Source: BJGV01 sp964013575
GTDB taxonomy: Bacteria; Pseudomonadota; Gammaproteobacteria; Burkholderiales; Nitrosomonadaceae
Assembly: GCA_964013575.1 (NCBI GenBank)
Contig: CAXGWP010000012.1
Location: 1-47,675 of the forward strand
Reading direction: 5' to 3'
Length of the DNA stretch: 47,675 nucleotides
Part shown: in pieces, positions 27,258 through 34,179 of the stretch
Position numbering within the stretch: the stretch's first letter is position 1
How the letters are laid out: each line of letters starts with the position of its first letter
The notes under the pieces: model-generated
Database searches by the model: none
Seen by the model: the letters and a program-made list of their open reading frames with translations, nothing else
What the model was told of the DNA's origin: nothing
Translations under genes and position numbers: made by a program

Positions 27258-27773
27258 ATGAAAATATACACTGATGTATTACCACGACAATTACTCCTTG
27301 ACTGTAGTGCTCAATTAAACTCTATGTTAGGAGAACGAGTTTGGGGCTCTTCAACATTCATATGGAAGGGAGTAAACAAGGGTGCTTGTGGTGATGTGCT
27401 AGTAGCATACATACCTCAAAATTTAGCTATTCAATTAAATAATGCACTGAATAAAACCTATTTTCCATCAAATACAAAAGAAATTGTATATCAATTTTAT
27501 ATGTGGAATAAATTGAGTAATATTGATATTCATAATGATCCCCACTACAGTTTCGGTGCAACTATTTATTTAAATTCAATAGATGCTAATTGTGGAGGAT
27601 TTTTTATTTGGAAAGACAAAGAAGAAAAAACAGATTATATTTTTAAAGCAATATGCCCTAAACAAAATATGATGGTTGTTAACGAAGCTGCTGAATTACA
27701 TACAGTTACTACAGTTTCACCTTATATTGCAACTCCTAGATTTTCTATACAAATATGGGGGTTACAGAATTAA
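27258..27773 (+). CDS. 2-oxoglutarate/Fe(II)-dependent oxygenase, 171 aa
   Basis: Iron and co-substrate ligands are in the expected order: His92 and Asp94 (IHNDPHYSFGATIYLN), His148 (AELHTVT) and Arg161 (RFSIQIWG) on a double-stranded beta-helix pattern. Such enzymes hydroxylate proteins or other substrates with 2-oxoglutarate and O2. It is the last gene of the plus-strand island, 9 bp after the endolysin. It converges with the next oxygenase, the two stop codons overlapping in TTAA. The substrate is unknown. Confidence 0.78.
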   Translation: MKIYTDVLPRQLLLDCSAQLNSMLGERVWGSSTFIWKGVNKGACGDVLVAYIPQNLAIQLNNALNKTYFPSNTKEIVYQFYMWNKLSNIDIHNDPHYSFGATIYLNSIDANCGGFFIWKDKEEKTDYIFKAICPKQNMMVVNEAAELHTVTTVSPYIATPRFSIQIWGLQN

Positions 27774-28330
27774 TAGTGAATTCCGATATTATAACCTATT
27801 GAAATCCTATCTGTTTGCGATCTATTGATATCAACATAATGAACTAAATTACTATTAAAGAATGCCCCTTTATTTGGTTCAGGTGTTATATACAGGGCAT
27901 TATAGTCCCTTTCAAGTGACTTAATGCATGTGTTCATAAATCTATTATAAAATGGGTTCATTACCACAATATCGCCAGAGTTGCTTTCTGCTTGTAACCA
28001 CAATACACCACTAAATTCCCCTACTTTATGATGATGCATTACATTAGATGAACCTGGTGGATTTACATTACAAAATAAACTGGTACAGTCCATCCATCGA
28101 GGTTCTTCTACGCAATACCATTTAAGGTATTCTTTGAATTGCTTTAGAATAGTATGTTTTATTGGATGGTCTAGGTCTAACTCTTTTTGCCAGCCCCCGT
28201 GGTTAGAATAACCATCGGATTCGGGGTACTTATGTTTTAACTGGTAAATATAAGTTACAGTAGAGCCTACGAGAGATTGCTCACCGTTGTAGATTCCTAC
28301 AGTTTCTGCAAATGTATTATGCTGTATCAC
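27770..28330 (-). CDS. TIGR02466-type 2OG-Fe(II) oxygenase, 186 aa
   Basis: Shows the pattern of the TIGR02466 family of putative oxygenases common in marine phages: SNHGGWQKELDLD (42-54), an iron-binding HHH (99-101) followed by FSGVLWLQ, a GDIVVMNP turn, then NLVHYVDIN (His164) and DRISIGYNI (Arg175). The family often has HxH rather than HxD. The start is GTG at 28330, directly after an in-frame stop, so no longer form exists. It is the leftmost gene of the rightward-originating minus-strand block. Substrate unknown. Confidence 0.82.
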   Translation of the reverse strand: MIQHNTFAETVGIYNGEQSLVGSTVTYIYQLKHKYPESDGYSNHGGWQKELDLDHPIKHTILKQFKEYLKWYCVEEPRWMDCTSLFCNVNPPGSSNVMHHHKVGEFSGVLWLQAESNSGDIVVMNPFYNRFMNTCIKSLERDYNALYITPEPNKGAFFNSNLVHYVDINRSQTDRISIGYNIGIHY

Positions 28331-28346
28331 CTAGCTTTATGGATAT

Positions 28347-28997
28347 TTAAGAAGTAAATTGAAAATTAAAGCTCACTATTATTCTATCTTCAGTTGTCTC
28401 ATTAAATTCAGTTGAATGAGGTAGCCAAGAAGGAAACAAAATAAGATCTCCTGTTTTGGGACTTACTTTTTGCTTAGTGCCTTTAATTGGGAAAGTAGTT
28501 CCGCTGTTTAGTACCATAGATTTTGCAACCCACGCTGGATCGTGAAAAACAAGATCCCCACAATTTTCGTGAGCTTTTGCATAGTAGACCCCTGAAATCA
28601 TACTTCCATTATGAGTATGTTCAGGAACAAAAGACTTTTCTGGATAAATAGTAGTCCACATATTACTAATTGTCATCTGACCCATAATTCGATCTACATC
28701 CCAGATAGTAGAGATCATTTGATGCGACCACGCTTGCAATTCTAGAACTGTTGGAAACCAATCGGGAATTTGTGTTAAATTTGCGGTGGCATAAGATGTT
28801 ACGCCTGTTTCGGCCTGTAGATCTTTGTTATCAGTAATGGTTTTGTAATTCCATTCGTTGCCTACTAAGGCAGCGTTCTTATTTCCTCTTCTAAACTCTT
28901 CGACCAAACCTAAAATTCTATCGTTTGATTCTTTTCGATAAAAATTCCCTATCCACAGAGGAACAGAAAATATTTCGTGAAAAAAGTTATTTTTTAT
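28347..28997 (-). CDS. TIGR02466-type 2OG-Fe(II) oxygenase with no canonical start codon for its full N-terminus, ~216 aa
   Basis: The core is a textbook family member: PEHTHNGSMISGVYYAKA (iron His pair), CGDLVFHDPAW, GDLILFPSWLPHSTEFN (distal His) and EDRIIVSFNF (Arg). The family's usual N-terminus (HEIFSVPLWIGNFY) is present in frame upstream of the first usable start, TTG at 28907. Between it and the upstream in-frame stop there are only ATA codons. ATA at 28997 sits 8 bp after AAGGA and is my best start. The gene overlaps the preceding 58-aa gene by 11 bp. Alternatives: start at TTG with a truncated N-terminus, or a base error. Confidence 0.75.
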   Translation of the reverse strand: MKNNFFHEIFSVPLWIGNFYRKESNDRILGLVEEFRRGNKNAALVGNEWNYKTITDNKDLQAETGVTSYATANLTQIPDWFPTVLELQAWSHQMISTIWDVDRIMGQMTISNMWTTIYPEKSFVPEHTHNGSMISGVYYAKAHENCGDLVFHDPAWVAKSMVLNSGTTFPIKGTKQKVSPKTGDLILFPSWLPHSTEFNETTEDRIIVSFNFQFTS

Positions 28998-29163
28998 AGC
29001 CCCTATCCTTATGTATATTTAAGAAGTGATCTAGAGTAATCTGCTTAAATGTATTAGGTTTCTTGTCTTCTGGCATTAACAGTAAATACACTATTAAGCT
29101 AATAATGAATGATACTAGGAAAATCATACAAAAATTGGACATGAATTCCCTTATTTGCTTCAT
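28987..29163 (-). CDS. Single-pass membrane micro-protein, 58 aa
   Basis: ATG at 29163, 4 bp after the upstream stop, with AGGGA close by. Residues ~11-30 are a clear membrane segment (FCMIFLVSFIISLIVYLLLM), followed by a basic soluble tail (PEDKKPNTFKQITLDHFLN). The N-terminus is short and basic, so the tail could face either side. It is coupled to the next oxygenase, whose probable start lies inside its end. Could be a holin-like or membrane anchor peptide; function not known. Confidence 0.6.
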   Translation of the reverse strand: MKQIREFMSNFCMIFLVSFIISLIVYLLLMPEDKKPNTFKQITLDHFLNIHKDRGYKK

Positions 29164-29166
29164 TCC

Positions 29167-29364
29167 CTAAGCAACTCCAGTAAAAATAGTCCCTTTATCC
29201 CCTTCAATTGGTGCAAGAGCATCAGGTGTAGCAACTTGGCTATTAGCTATTGGGTTCTCCACGATTGGTGGAGGACTAGCTGCAGGATTTGGGGGCGGTG
29301 TAAATGCTGGTTGCTCCAAGATGTTTGATATTTCCATAATTTTATTTACTCTATAAATATCCAT
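29167..29364 (-). CDS. Pro-rich small protein, 65 aa (or 56 aa)
   Basis: Short protein with a Pro/Ala-rich centre (PAFTPPPNPAASPPPIVENP) and no fold that I recognise. Neither start has a strong SD; a second ATG at 29337 would give 56 aa. Tight packing with both neighbours supports it as a real gene. Function unknown. Confidence 0.5.
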   Translation of the reverse strand: MDIYRVNKIMEISNILEQPAFTPPPNPAASPPPIVENPIANSQVATPDALAPIEGDKGTIFTGVA

Positions 29365-29369
29365 TACGA

Positions 29370-29609
29370 CTAGAATGGTTTTTTAGCAGTCTTTTTCTTC
29401 TTCCTATTTCCTTTAGCTCCTTGATAACCTGCTGCTGCTCCTTTTTTCTCTATCAAATCTGCCCATCCTTTAGACGGTTTTGTGAGATTACTACCTTCTG
29501 CCGCCCAAGCTTCGGGATTTTTAGGAATAAAAGGATCGTTTCTAGTAACATCCCTAATACTATCCATTCCCGCTTCTGCAAATTTTTTCTTTAACTTTTT
29601 ATTAGGCAT
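29370..29609 (-). CDS. Small basic protein, 79 aa
   Basis: ATG at 29609 with strong SD AAGGGAG, overlapping the stop of the methyltransferase-like gene. The ends are Lys-rich (MPNKKLKKKFAEAG and GNRKKKKTAKKPF) around a neutral centre (NDPFIPKNPEAWAAEGSN). Similar small basic proteins recur in this phage (20276-20458, 30272-30463). Probably binds nucleic acid or virion; not recognised. Confidence 0.6.
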   Translation of the reverse strand: MPNKKLKKKFAEAGMDSIRDVTRNDPFIPKNPEAWAAEGSNLTKPSKGWADLIEKKGAAAGYQGAKGNRKKKKTAKKPF

Positions 29610-30262
29610 TATACTACTCCCTTCATAACAGGATTAATCCATTGTTCAAAAACAGCATTACTAATACCCTCATAGGTTTTACTTCGTTTTTTCCACCGAT
29701 CTTTAGTAGGAGGTAGGTGATGCAATGCCGATCCTTTAACAGGTTCTACTACTTTAGTTTTAAATAAAGGCGGTAAATTATCTAACCAAAAACAAGTCGC
29801 TTTAGATTCTTCATGCCCATGATGATAAGGCTGCGTTAACATGTCATATTTCCCAATGAACTGTTTAGCATACTTATGAGGTATAGGATTTTCTAGTGCT
29901 TTAAATTTAATAGGTAAATTTCTTAAATCATTAAAGAATTGGCAAGCTTTCAGCATTGCTTGATACCTATCAGATCCCTGTTTTATATGAGGCTTACCTG
30001 CTACAGGTTTAACAAGCCAAGAGACGCCGCTGTTTGCCAAGTATTGACATGAAGGGTGAGCTATCATAATTTTAACATCCACGATTTCTTGTAAATCATT
30101 ATATACTTCAAATACATCACCTTGTAGATGGTATTTGGTATGGGTACCTTCCCCTGGTAGTAGATCACAAGAAAATGCTAAAATTCCATTATCTATACAC
30201 TTATCTCGTATAGTCCCACTATGTTCACATGCTATAAATACGCCTTTATATTTCTTTGCCAT
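29609..30262 (-). CDS. Phage-type DNA cytosine methyltransferase-like protein, 217 aa
   Basis: Resembles a widespread phage family of short C5-methyltransferase-like proteins: ACEHSG near the N-terminus (SAM-binding motif I-like), CDLLPGEGTHTKYHLQGDV, then IMIAHPSCQYLANSG (residues 66-79), ALENPIPHKYAKQFIG (ENP at 124-126), and DRWKKRSKTYEGI. Typical members read HPPC where this one reads HPSC; the catalytic Cys (72) is kept. No target recognition domain is present. It may methylate phage DNA or be a divergent relative. It starts 9 bp downstream of the 63-aa gene, without a clear SD. Confidence 0.7.
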   Translation of the reverse strand: MAKKYKGVFIACEHSGTIRDKCIDNGILAFSCDLLPGEGTHTKYHLQGDVFEVYNDLQEIVDVKIMIAHPSCQYLANSGVSWLVKPVAGKPHIKQGSDRYQAMLKACQFFNDLRNLPIKFKALENPIPHKYAKQFIGKYDMLTQPYHHGHEESKATCFWLDNLPPLFKTKVVEPVKGSALHHLPPTKDRWKKRSKTYEGISNAVFEQWINPVMKGVV

Positions 30263-30271
30263 GTAAACATT

Positions 30272-30463
30272 TTACCCTTTATATTTTTTACTAGCAGCTC
30301 TTTTTCTACCTTTTGCGGACATTGCTGCCATTTTCTTAGCACCGTGCTTTTTTCTACCAATATGTGCTGCTAATGCGGCAGGATTTTTAACTCCCTTTTT
30401 CCCAAGATTTTTCTTTAATTTAGCAAAGCGCCCACCACCACCTAATTTCATTGATTTAGCCAT
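30272..30463 (-). CDS. Small basic Gly/Lys/Ala-rich phage protein, 63 aa
   Basis: MAKSMKLGGGGRFAKLKK followed by KGVKNPAALAAHIGRKKHG and a Lys/Arg tail. This matches a recurring small phage protein type with the ALAAxIGRKK core. ATG at 30463 has SD TGAGGTGA. It sits between the lipoprotein gene and the methyltransferase-like gene. Function unknown; charge suggests DNA or capsid association. Confidence 0.65.
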   Translation of the reverse strand: MAKSMKLGGGGRFAKLKKNLGKKGVKNPAALAAHIGRKKHGAKKMAAMSAKGRKRAASKKYKG

Positions 30464-30471
30464 AAATCACC

Positions 30472-30777
30472 TCAATCTTTTGGTTCTTTAGGGTCACAAA
30501 CTTGCTTATAAATATCATTGTTTTTAGCTACTTGAGCTAAATCCTCACTTACAATTGGAGGAGGGTTATTCTGAAGTAGCCATTGTTTCGTATCTTGCGA
30601 TAGTCTAACTTCTTCATACCAAGCACATTCTTTAGAGTAATAAGTATCAGCATTGTACAAACCTAATCCGAAGTTAGCGACAGGAGCCGCTAACTCGGAT
30701 AAGATTCCCATACTGCTACATCCCGTCAAGAACGTCAGGCATACCGCTACGAGCCCTAACTTTAGCTTTTGCTTCAT
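30472..30777 (-). CDS. Small lipoprotein, possible outer spanin, 101 aa
   Basis: ATG at 30777 gives a standard bacterial lipoprotein signal: KQKLK, hydrophobic LGLVAVCLTFL, lipobox LTGC with Cys20. The SD is GAGAAAG; an upstream frame extension spoils the signal. The mature ~80 residues contain two more cysteines (ECAW, QVCD) and a PPPI segment. The gene begins inside the end of the 95-aa membrane gene (62-bp out-of-frame overlap), an arrangement reminiscent of Rz/Rz1 spanin pairs. In Gram-negative phages such lipoproteins help disrupt the outer membrane. Spanin is inference. Confidence 0.68.
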   Translation of the reverse strand: MKQKLKLGLVAVCLTFLTGCSSMGILSELAAPVANFGLGLYNADTYYSKECAWYEEVRLSQDTKQWLLQNNPPPIVSEDLAQVAKNNDIYKQVCDPKEPKD

Positions 30778-31003
30778 CGATTTCTTTCTCAACATCAGCA
30801 GATGCTGCCATACCTTTAGGATGGTTGATGTTATTGAAAATATTACCTGCAAGCCAATTAAATATAGGCCATACAGTACTTAATATAGGGATTTTTTGAA
30901 CAAATTTGTCAGGTAAAGCCCCCGTAATCGCAGTGAAAATGAGGACTACCTGACCAGCAATCTCAAACCACCCCTGTCCTTCGAACATTGCAGCTATATC
31001 CAT
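30716..31003 (-). CDS. Two-segment membrane protein, possible holin, 95 aa
   Basis: Two hydrophobic stretches (about residues 14-34, IAGQVVLIFTAITGALP, and 40-57, ILSTVWPIFNWLAGNIF) precede a charged tail (ADVEKEIDEAKAKVRARSG). Size and topology suit a holin or a small membrane partner of the lipoprotein it overlaps. It lies one base after the 101-aa gene. No specific holin family recognised. Confidence 0.55.
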   Translation of the reverse strand: MDIAAMFEGQGWFEIAGQVVLIFTAITGALPDKFVQKIPILSTVWPIFNWLAGNIFNNINHPKGMAASADVEKEIDEAKAKVRARSGMPDVLDGM

Positions 31004-31004
31004 A

Positions 31005-31310
31005 CTAATCTCCTACATTCATTTTTAAAGATTTCTGTGGCTCAACTGGATACCAATGATCTGGATGTCTAATAAATGTTGGGCTACCTAAATCATATAC
31101 TGCATAACAAGCTGTTTCTGAAGATTTAAATACCATTTCCCTATTATTTCTAGGTCGAAATGAACAAGATACTGGCGATGCGTTATAACTCACTTCTAAG
31201 CCAGATTTATGTATTAACTGAATCTGCGTTGGAACCTGATTTACAGTCCAGTTTACCATTTTATAAGGAGACGGTATTACGAGTAAGATCGCAATAGCGA
31301 GCTCATTCAC
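31005..31310 (-). CDS. Possibly exported protein, 101 aa
   Basis: The N-terminus (NELAIAILLVIPSPYKM) is moderately hydrophobic and could be a weak signal or anchor. The rest is soluble with two cysteines (SPVSCSF, TACYAVYD) that could form a disulfide in the periplasm. It overlaps the preceding holin-like gene by 4 bp and is followed by the 95-aa gene within 2 bp, so it belongs to the presumed lysis cassette. Function unknown. Confidence 0.5.
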   Translation of the reverse strand: MNELAIAILLVIPSPYKMVNWTVNQVPTQIQLIHKSGLEVSYNASPVSCSFRPRNNREMVFKSSETACYAVYDLGSPTFIRHPDHWYPVEPQKSLKMNVGD

Positions 31311-31501
31311 TTCTTCTTACGATCTTGCCCCATCTTCCAAGTAGCCGCACCGCCAATGCCTAATACTCCCCAAGCTTCTTGGTCAAAGTGATGATAACCT
31401 AACATTTGGCAAATCATCATTCCCATTCCAATTATCATTATTGCATAAGTCTTGTGACCAGGCATCATTTTGTCAACGAAATCAATAACTGTTTTAATCA
31501 T
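31307..31501 (-). CDS. Small membrane protein, holin-like, 64 aa
   Basis: A hydrophobic Met/Ile/Gly-rich segment (TYAIMIIGMGMMICQMLGY, about 18-36) and a second weaker one (WGVLGIGGAATW, 44-55) are followed by a very basic end (KMGQDRKKK). Two short helices with a positively charged C-terminus are typical of small holins, which time lysis. Start and stop overlap both neighbours by 4 bp. The holin call rests on topology and context. Confidence 0.6.
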   Translation of the reverse strand: MIKTVIDFVDKMMPGHKTYAIMIIGMGMMICQMLGYHHFDQEAWGVLGIGGAATWKMGQDRKKK

Positions 31502-31704
31502 GGTTTATCTCCTTTATTAATTAAATGTGTGAGTATCATCTCCACATTGCGTTCAATATGAATAAGATCATCTTTAGTTACAACAGTTTTTTCCAGTGCA
31601 GAAATCCGATTACTCAAACTATCGTGATTACTAAAGACTCTCTTAGTAACAAAACTACCTACAACGGCTAAAGCACCAATTAACATCTCATTTAATTTAT
31701 CCAC
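31498..31704 (-). CDS. Membrane-anchored coiled-coil protein, 68 aa
   Basis: An N-terminal membrane segment (MLIGALAVVGSFVTKRV) is followed by a heptad-like coiled coil (LSNRISALEKTVVTKDDLI). This is the layout of inner-membrane spanins and of some holin accessory proteins. Its start abuts the stop of the 107-aa gene, which has the same layout, so the two could be paralogs or partners. Confidence 0.55.
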   Translation of the reverse strand: MDKLNEMLIGALAVVGSFVTKRVFSNHDSLSNRISALEKTVVTKDDLIHIERNVEMILTHLINKGDKP

Positions 31705-32027
31705 TAATGCTCTCCGTTTTCTGTTCGCATCTTCACATCTACTTTTTGTATCTTGTCAGATTTTCTTTGTTCTATGTCGTTAATTCGTAAATGTAAAGAT
31801 GTTATATCTGACTTAAACTCTGATCTTTCAATTGCCGTTAAAGCTAAACTATCAATTTTCTTTTCTAAGCCATGCACCTTACCACCTAAACCTTTAAGCG
31901 CATCATTTATTTGTTCCCCATCTGCTTTATCTTTTTCTAATGAATCTAGTTTAGCAGTTAACTTATTAACCATCCAAGAACCGATACCAACAAAGAGCAC
32001 CCATGCATCATGTAATATACCTTCCAT
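31704..32027 (-). CDS. Membrane-anchored coiled-coil protein, 107 aa, possible inner spanin
   Basis: ATG at 32027 with SD AAGG. An N-terminal hydrophobic helix (HDAWVLFVGIGSWMVNKL) leads into a long coiled coil (LDSLEKDKADGEQIN and HGLEKKIDSLALTAIERSE) and a charged tail. Type II topology plus periplasmic coiled coil fits i-spanin-like proteins, with the lipoprotein at 30472-30777 as a possible partner. No sequence family recognised. Confidence 0.55.
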   Translation of the reverse strand: MEGILHDAWVLFVGIGSWMVNKLTAKLDSLEKDKADGEQINDALKGLGGKVHGLEKKIDSLALTAIERSEFKSDITSLHLRINDIEQRKSDKIQKVDVKMRTENGEH

Positions 32028-32045
32028 TCATTATTACCTTGCCCT

Positions 32046-32123
32046 TTACTTATTTACCAACTCGAACAACCAAGTTATTAATCCCATTGTAGCTATAGCG
32101 TACACAACTTGTTTAAACGTCAT
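32046..32123 (-). CDS. 25-aa hydrophobic micro-peptide coupled to the radical SAM gene
   Basis: The ATG overlaps the radical SAM stop codon as ATGA, with AGGT upstream, so reinitiation is likely. The peptide is short and membrane-like (FKQVV, YAIATMGLITWLFELV, NK), long enough for one transmembrane helix. It is followed after 18 bp by the 107-aa membrane gene. It could be a lysis micro-protein. A RiPP precursor role cannot be excluded because of its contact with the radical SAM gene, but it has no Cys, Ser or Gly-rich core. Confidence 0.5.
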   Translation of the reverse strand: MTFKQVVYAIATMGLITWLFELVNK

Positions 32124-33490
32124 GCTTTACCTGCTAATATCTTAGCACTATTTTCATCCTCCACAGCATATTTTGTTGTATTAAAGCCAAATATGTCTTT
32201 TCTATATTCAGGTAATTCGTCATTTTCAATACGATACAAGATATGCCCCGTAAGCTCATATAAACTAGCAGCTAACCAGACAACATTATCGGAATATGAA
32301 TTATCGCAGGAAAGTTTCCATTCTTGTGAGCCAGAAGGCAAGAATAAACAAGCACCTTGGCATAAATGAAGTACAGGGCATTTTGGGCATTCTTCCCGAT
32401 CTGACCAATGTGTTCCTGTTGCTATATTGACGCTTTCCAAATCATCCATATGCCCAATTTTATGGGAAATTCCTGCCATATTTTGACTTGATGCTGTTAC
32501 ATTTTGACAGGTCGTGACATTTCCACTGAGATCTACTGCCATTACATCAGGACGATCCATTGTGCATTTTTGCATTAAGGAACTAGCTGGGGTCTGTTGC
32601 TTTAGGGTGGAAATAAACCCTTCAATTTTTCGAGGTACAATGTCCATTTGAACAGGTTTTAATTTTCCATTCATAATTTCATTAAAAGCTTTTCTTCTAT
32701 ACGCAATATGCTCTTCAGGTGTTTGCCAAGACATTGCTGTGCCACCTTCGTCATAAGCATCAACTGTTCCAGCTTCCCCAATAGGAACTACTCCAAAAAC
32801 ATTTTTAATCCATTTTTGAACATCCGCTCGGGAGTCATTATCTTTATGAATCATCGTGTTAACAGAAAATTTTCCTTGAGGAACTAATGCATTACGTAAT
32901 TTAAATAGTAATCGTTTTGAATCCGCATTATCTAAAGGATCACGTCCCCTAGTCTCCTGACCTACCGCATCATGCGAAAGGGAGACAGAAAACCCGTGCT
33001 TAAATAAAAACTCCACTATTTCATCAGTTAAAAGAGATCCATTCGTAATAACGCTAAACGTAGCATGTGGAAATTTTTTATGAAGTTGCTCAGTAATATG
33101 CTTCATACTGCCAAAATACATAAATGGCTCCCCACCCCACATTTCAAAATGAATAGTTTCACCTATACTAATTGTGTCAAATCGTTTAATAAACGTATTA
33201 ATAGCATCCAAATCTACAGATTCATAGGTTTGGGGGTTGTCACCAGGATTTCTTGGAACAAACCGCTGAGAACAATATGTACAAGAATAGTTACATTTTA
33301 ATCCAAGCTGAATTTTAATTTTAACAAGATTTCGTTTACCCGCATCCATCTTATAAAAAGGTTCCCAATTCACAAATTCATTTTGAGGAATAACAATATC
33401 ACCATTTTCATACCTTAATTCTGATGTCATATTGTCATAAATCAGAATTAATTCTTTTTCAGCTTTTTCTAATAATAATTTAAATTTCAT
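32120..33490 (-). CDS. Radical SAM/SPASM enzyme, peptide-modifying type, 456 aa
   Basis: The radical SAM cluster motif is CX3CX2C at Cys66, 70 and 73 (GLKCNYSCTYC), and the SAM-binding GGE is in MWGGEPFMYFGSM. The C-terminus carries a SPASM-type auxiliary cluster set: CTMDRPDVMAVDLSGNVTTC, then Cys368, 371, 377, 381 and 395 in ECPKCPVLHLCQGAC and LSC. SPASM enzymes mostly modify peptides or proteins by making thioether, C-C or other crosslinks, or mature sulfatases. The start overlaps the stop of the preceding 2OG oxygenase by 4 bp, so both are co-translated. No classic precursor gene adjoins; the Cys-rich tail protein at 37224-37970 is the best candidate substrate in the same operon. Substrate is inference; the enzyme class is firm. 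Confidence 0.92.
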   Translation of the reverse strand: MKFKLLLEKAEKELILIYDNMTSELRYENGDIVIPQNEFVNWEPFYKMDAGKRNLVKIKIQLGLKCNYSCTYCSQRFVPRNPGDNPQTYESVDLDAINTFIKRFDTISIGETIHFEMWGGEPFMYFGSMKHITEQLHKKFPHATFSVITNGSLLTDEIVEFLFKHGFSVSLSHDAVGQETRGRDPLDNADSKRLLFKLRNALVPQGKFSVNTMIHKDNDSRADVQKWIKNVFGVVPIGEAGTVDAYDEGGTAMSWQTPEEHIAYRRKAFNEIMNGKLKPVQMDIVPRKIEGFISTLKQQTPASSLMQKCTMDRPDVMAVDLSGNVTTCQNVTASSQNMAGISHKIGHMDDLESVNIATGTHWSDREECPKCPVLHLCQGACLFLPSGSQEWKLSCDNSYSDNVVWLAASLYELTGHILYRIENDELPEYRKDIFGFNTTKYAVEDENSAKILAGKA

Positions 33491-34179
33491 ACGAGGCTCA
33501 CTGGACGTAGTTTAATTAATTGTTGTAAAGATGGATGTACTTTGGATTCTCTATCTATTTCAGCATTAACAATTAAACAAATTCGTAACCCATCCTTGGT
33601 ATGTTGGTGGGTTTCATGCCAAACATACCCAGGATGAACTATAGTTGTCCCAGTTTGGGGTCTAAATGTTTTTGCTTTTTCATTGTAAGGATATGTAATA
33701 TTTGGCCTAGGATCTAATATTAGCAAATCCCCACTATAGTCATTATTTAATGGCTCAGGAGGATTATGATTATCTAAATGAAACTCACCTCCAGCAGTTA
33801 AGTAATGAATTATGCAAATATCTGTACTATTATGCCTATGCGGTTCTACTCTCATTTCAAAGGGCTGATGAATTTTGCTTGTACAATGCATACTTATTGG
33901 TATGTCAGAAGATATATTCCAAGCTTGTTTAGCGTAGGTTCTAATAATTTTACTAATAATTAGTTCAAACCTATGCACAGCTTTAAATATCTCTAACTTA
34001 TCTTGATGTGCATATTGCGTATAATCAAATAAATCTATAAATGAAGGCACAGGTTCTTGTGCGTCCATTCGTTGAATGTAGTTCTGAACAACACATTGAA
34101 CCAAAGATCTTCTTAAATCTTCATCAAGATTAATTTGAACTTGGCCTATAGGAGTTGTCCAAAGATGTTGGTAGTTCAT
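33487..34179 (-). CDS. 2OG-Fe(II) oxygenase, tandem paralog 3, ~230 aa
   Basis: Iron ligands are PHRH and WHETH, followed by the co-substrate Arg in GLRICLIVNAEI; GDLLILDPRPNITYPY and TTIVHPGYVWHETHQHT are shared with the genes at 34130 and 35467. ATG 34179 (MNYQHLWTTPIG) is chosen because the longer frame adds an unrelated hydrophobic stretch inside the upstream gene. Even so it overlaps that gene by 50 bp. It is translationally coupled to the radical SAM gene (ATGA). It probably hydroxylates a protein, perhaps the same substrate as its neighbours. Confidence 0.82.
   Translation of the reverse strand: MNYQHLWTTPIGQVQINLDEDLRRSLVQCVVQNYIQRMDAQEPVPSFIDLFDYTQYAHQDKLEIFKAVHRFELIISKIIRTYAKQAWNISSDIPISMHCTSKIHQPFEMRVEPHRHNSTDICIIHYLTAGGEFHLDNHNPPEPLNNDYSGDLLILDPRPNITYPYNEKAKTFRPQTGTTIVHPGYVWHETHQHTKDGLRICLIVNAEIDRESKVHPSLQQLIKLRPVSLV

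Noticed and set aside
29609..30262. Adenine methyltransferase (DPPY type)
   Set aside because: The motif is HPSC with a later ENP, as in C5-type phage proteins, not DPPY/NPPY.
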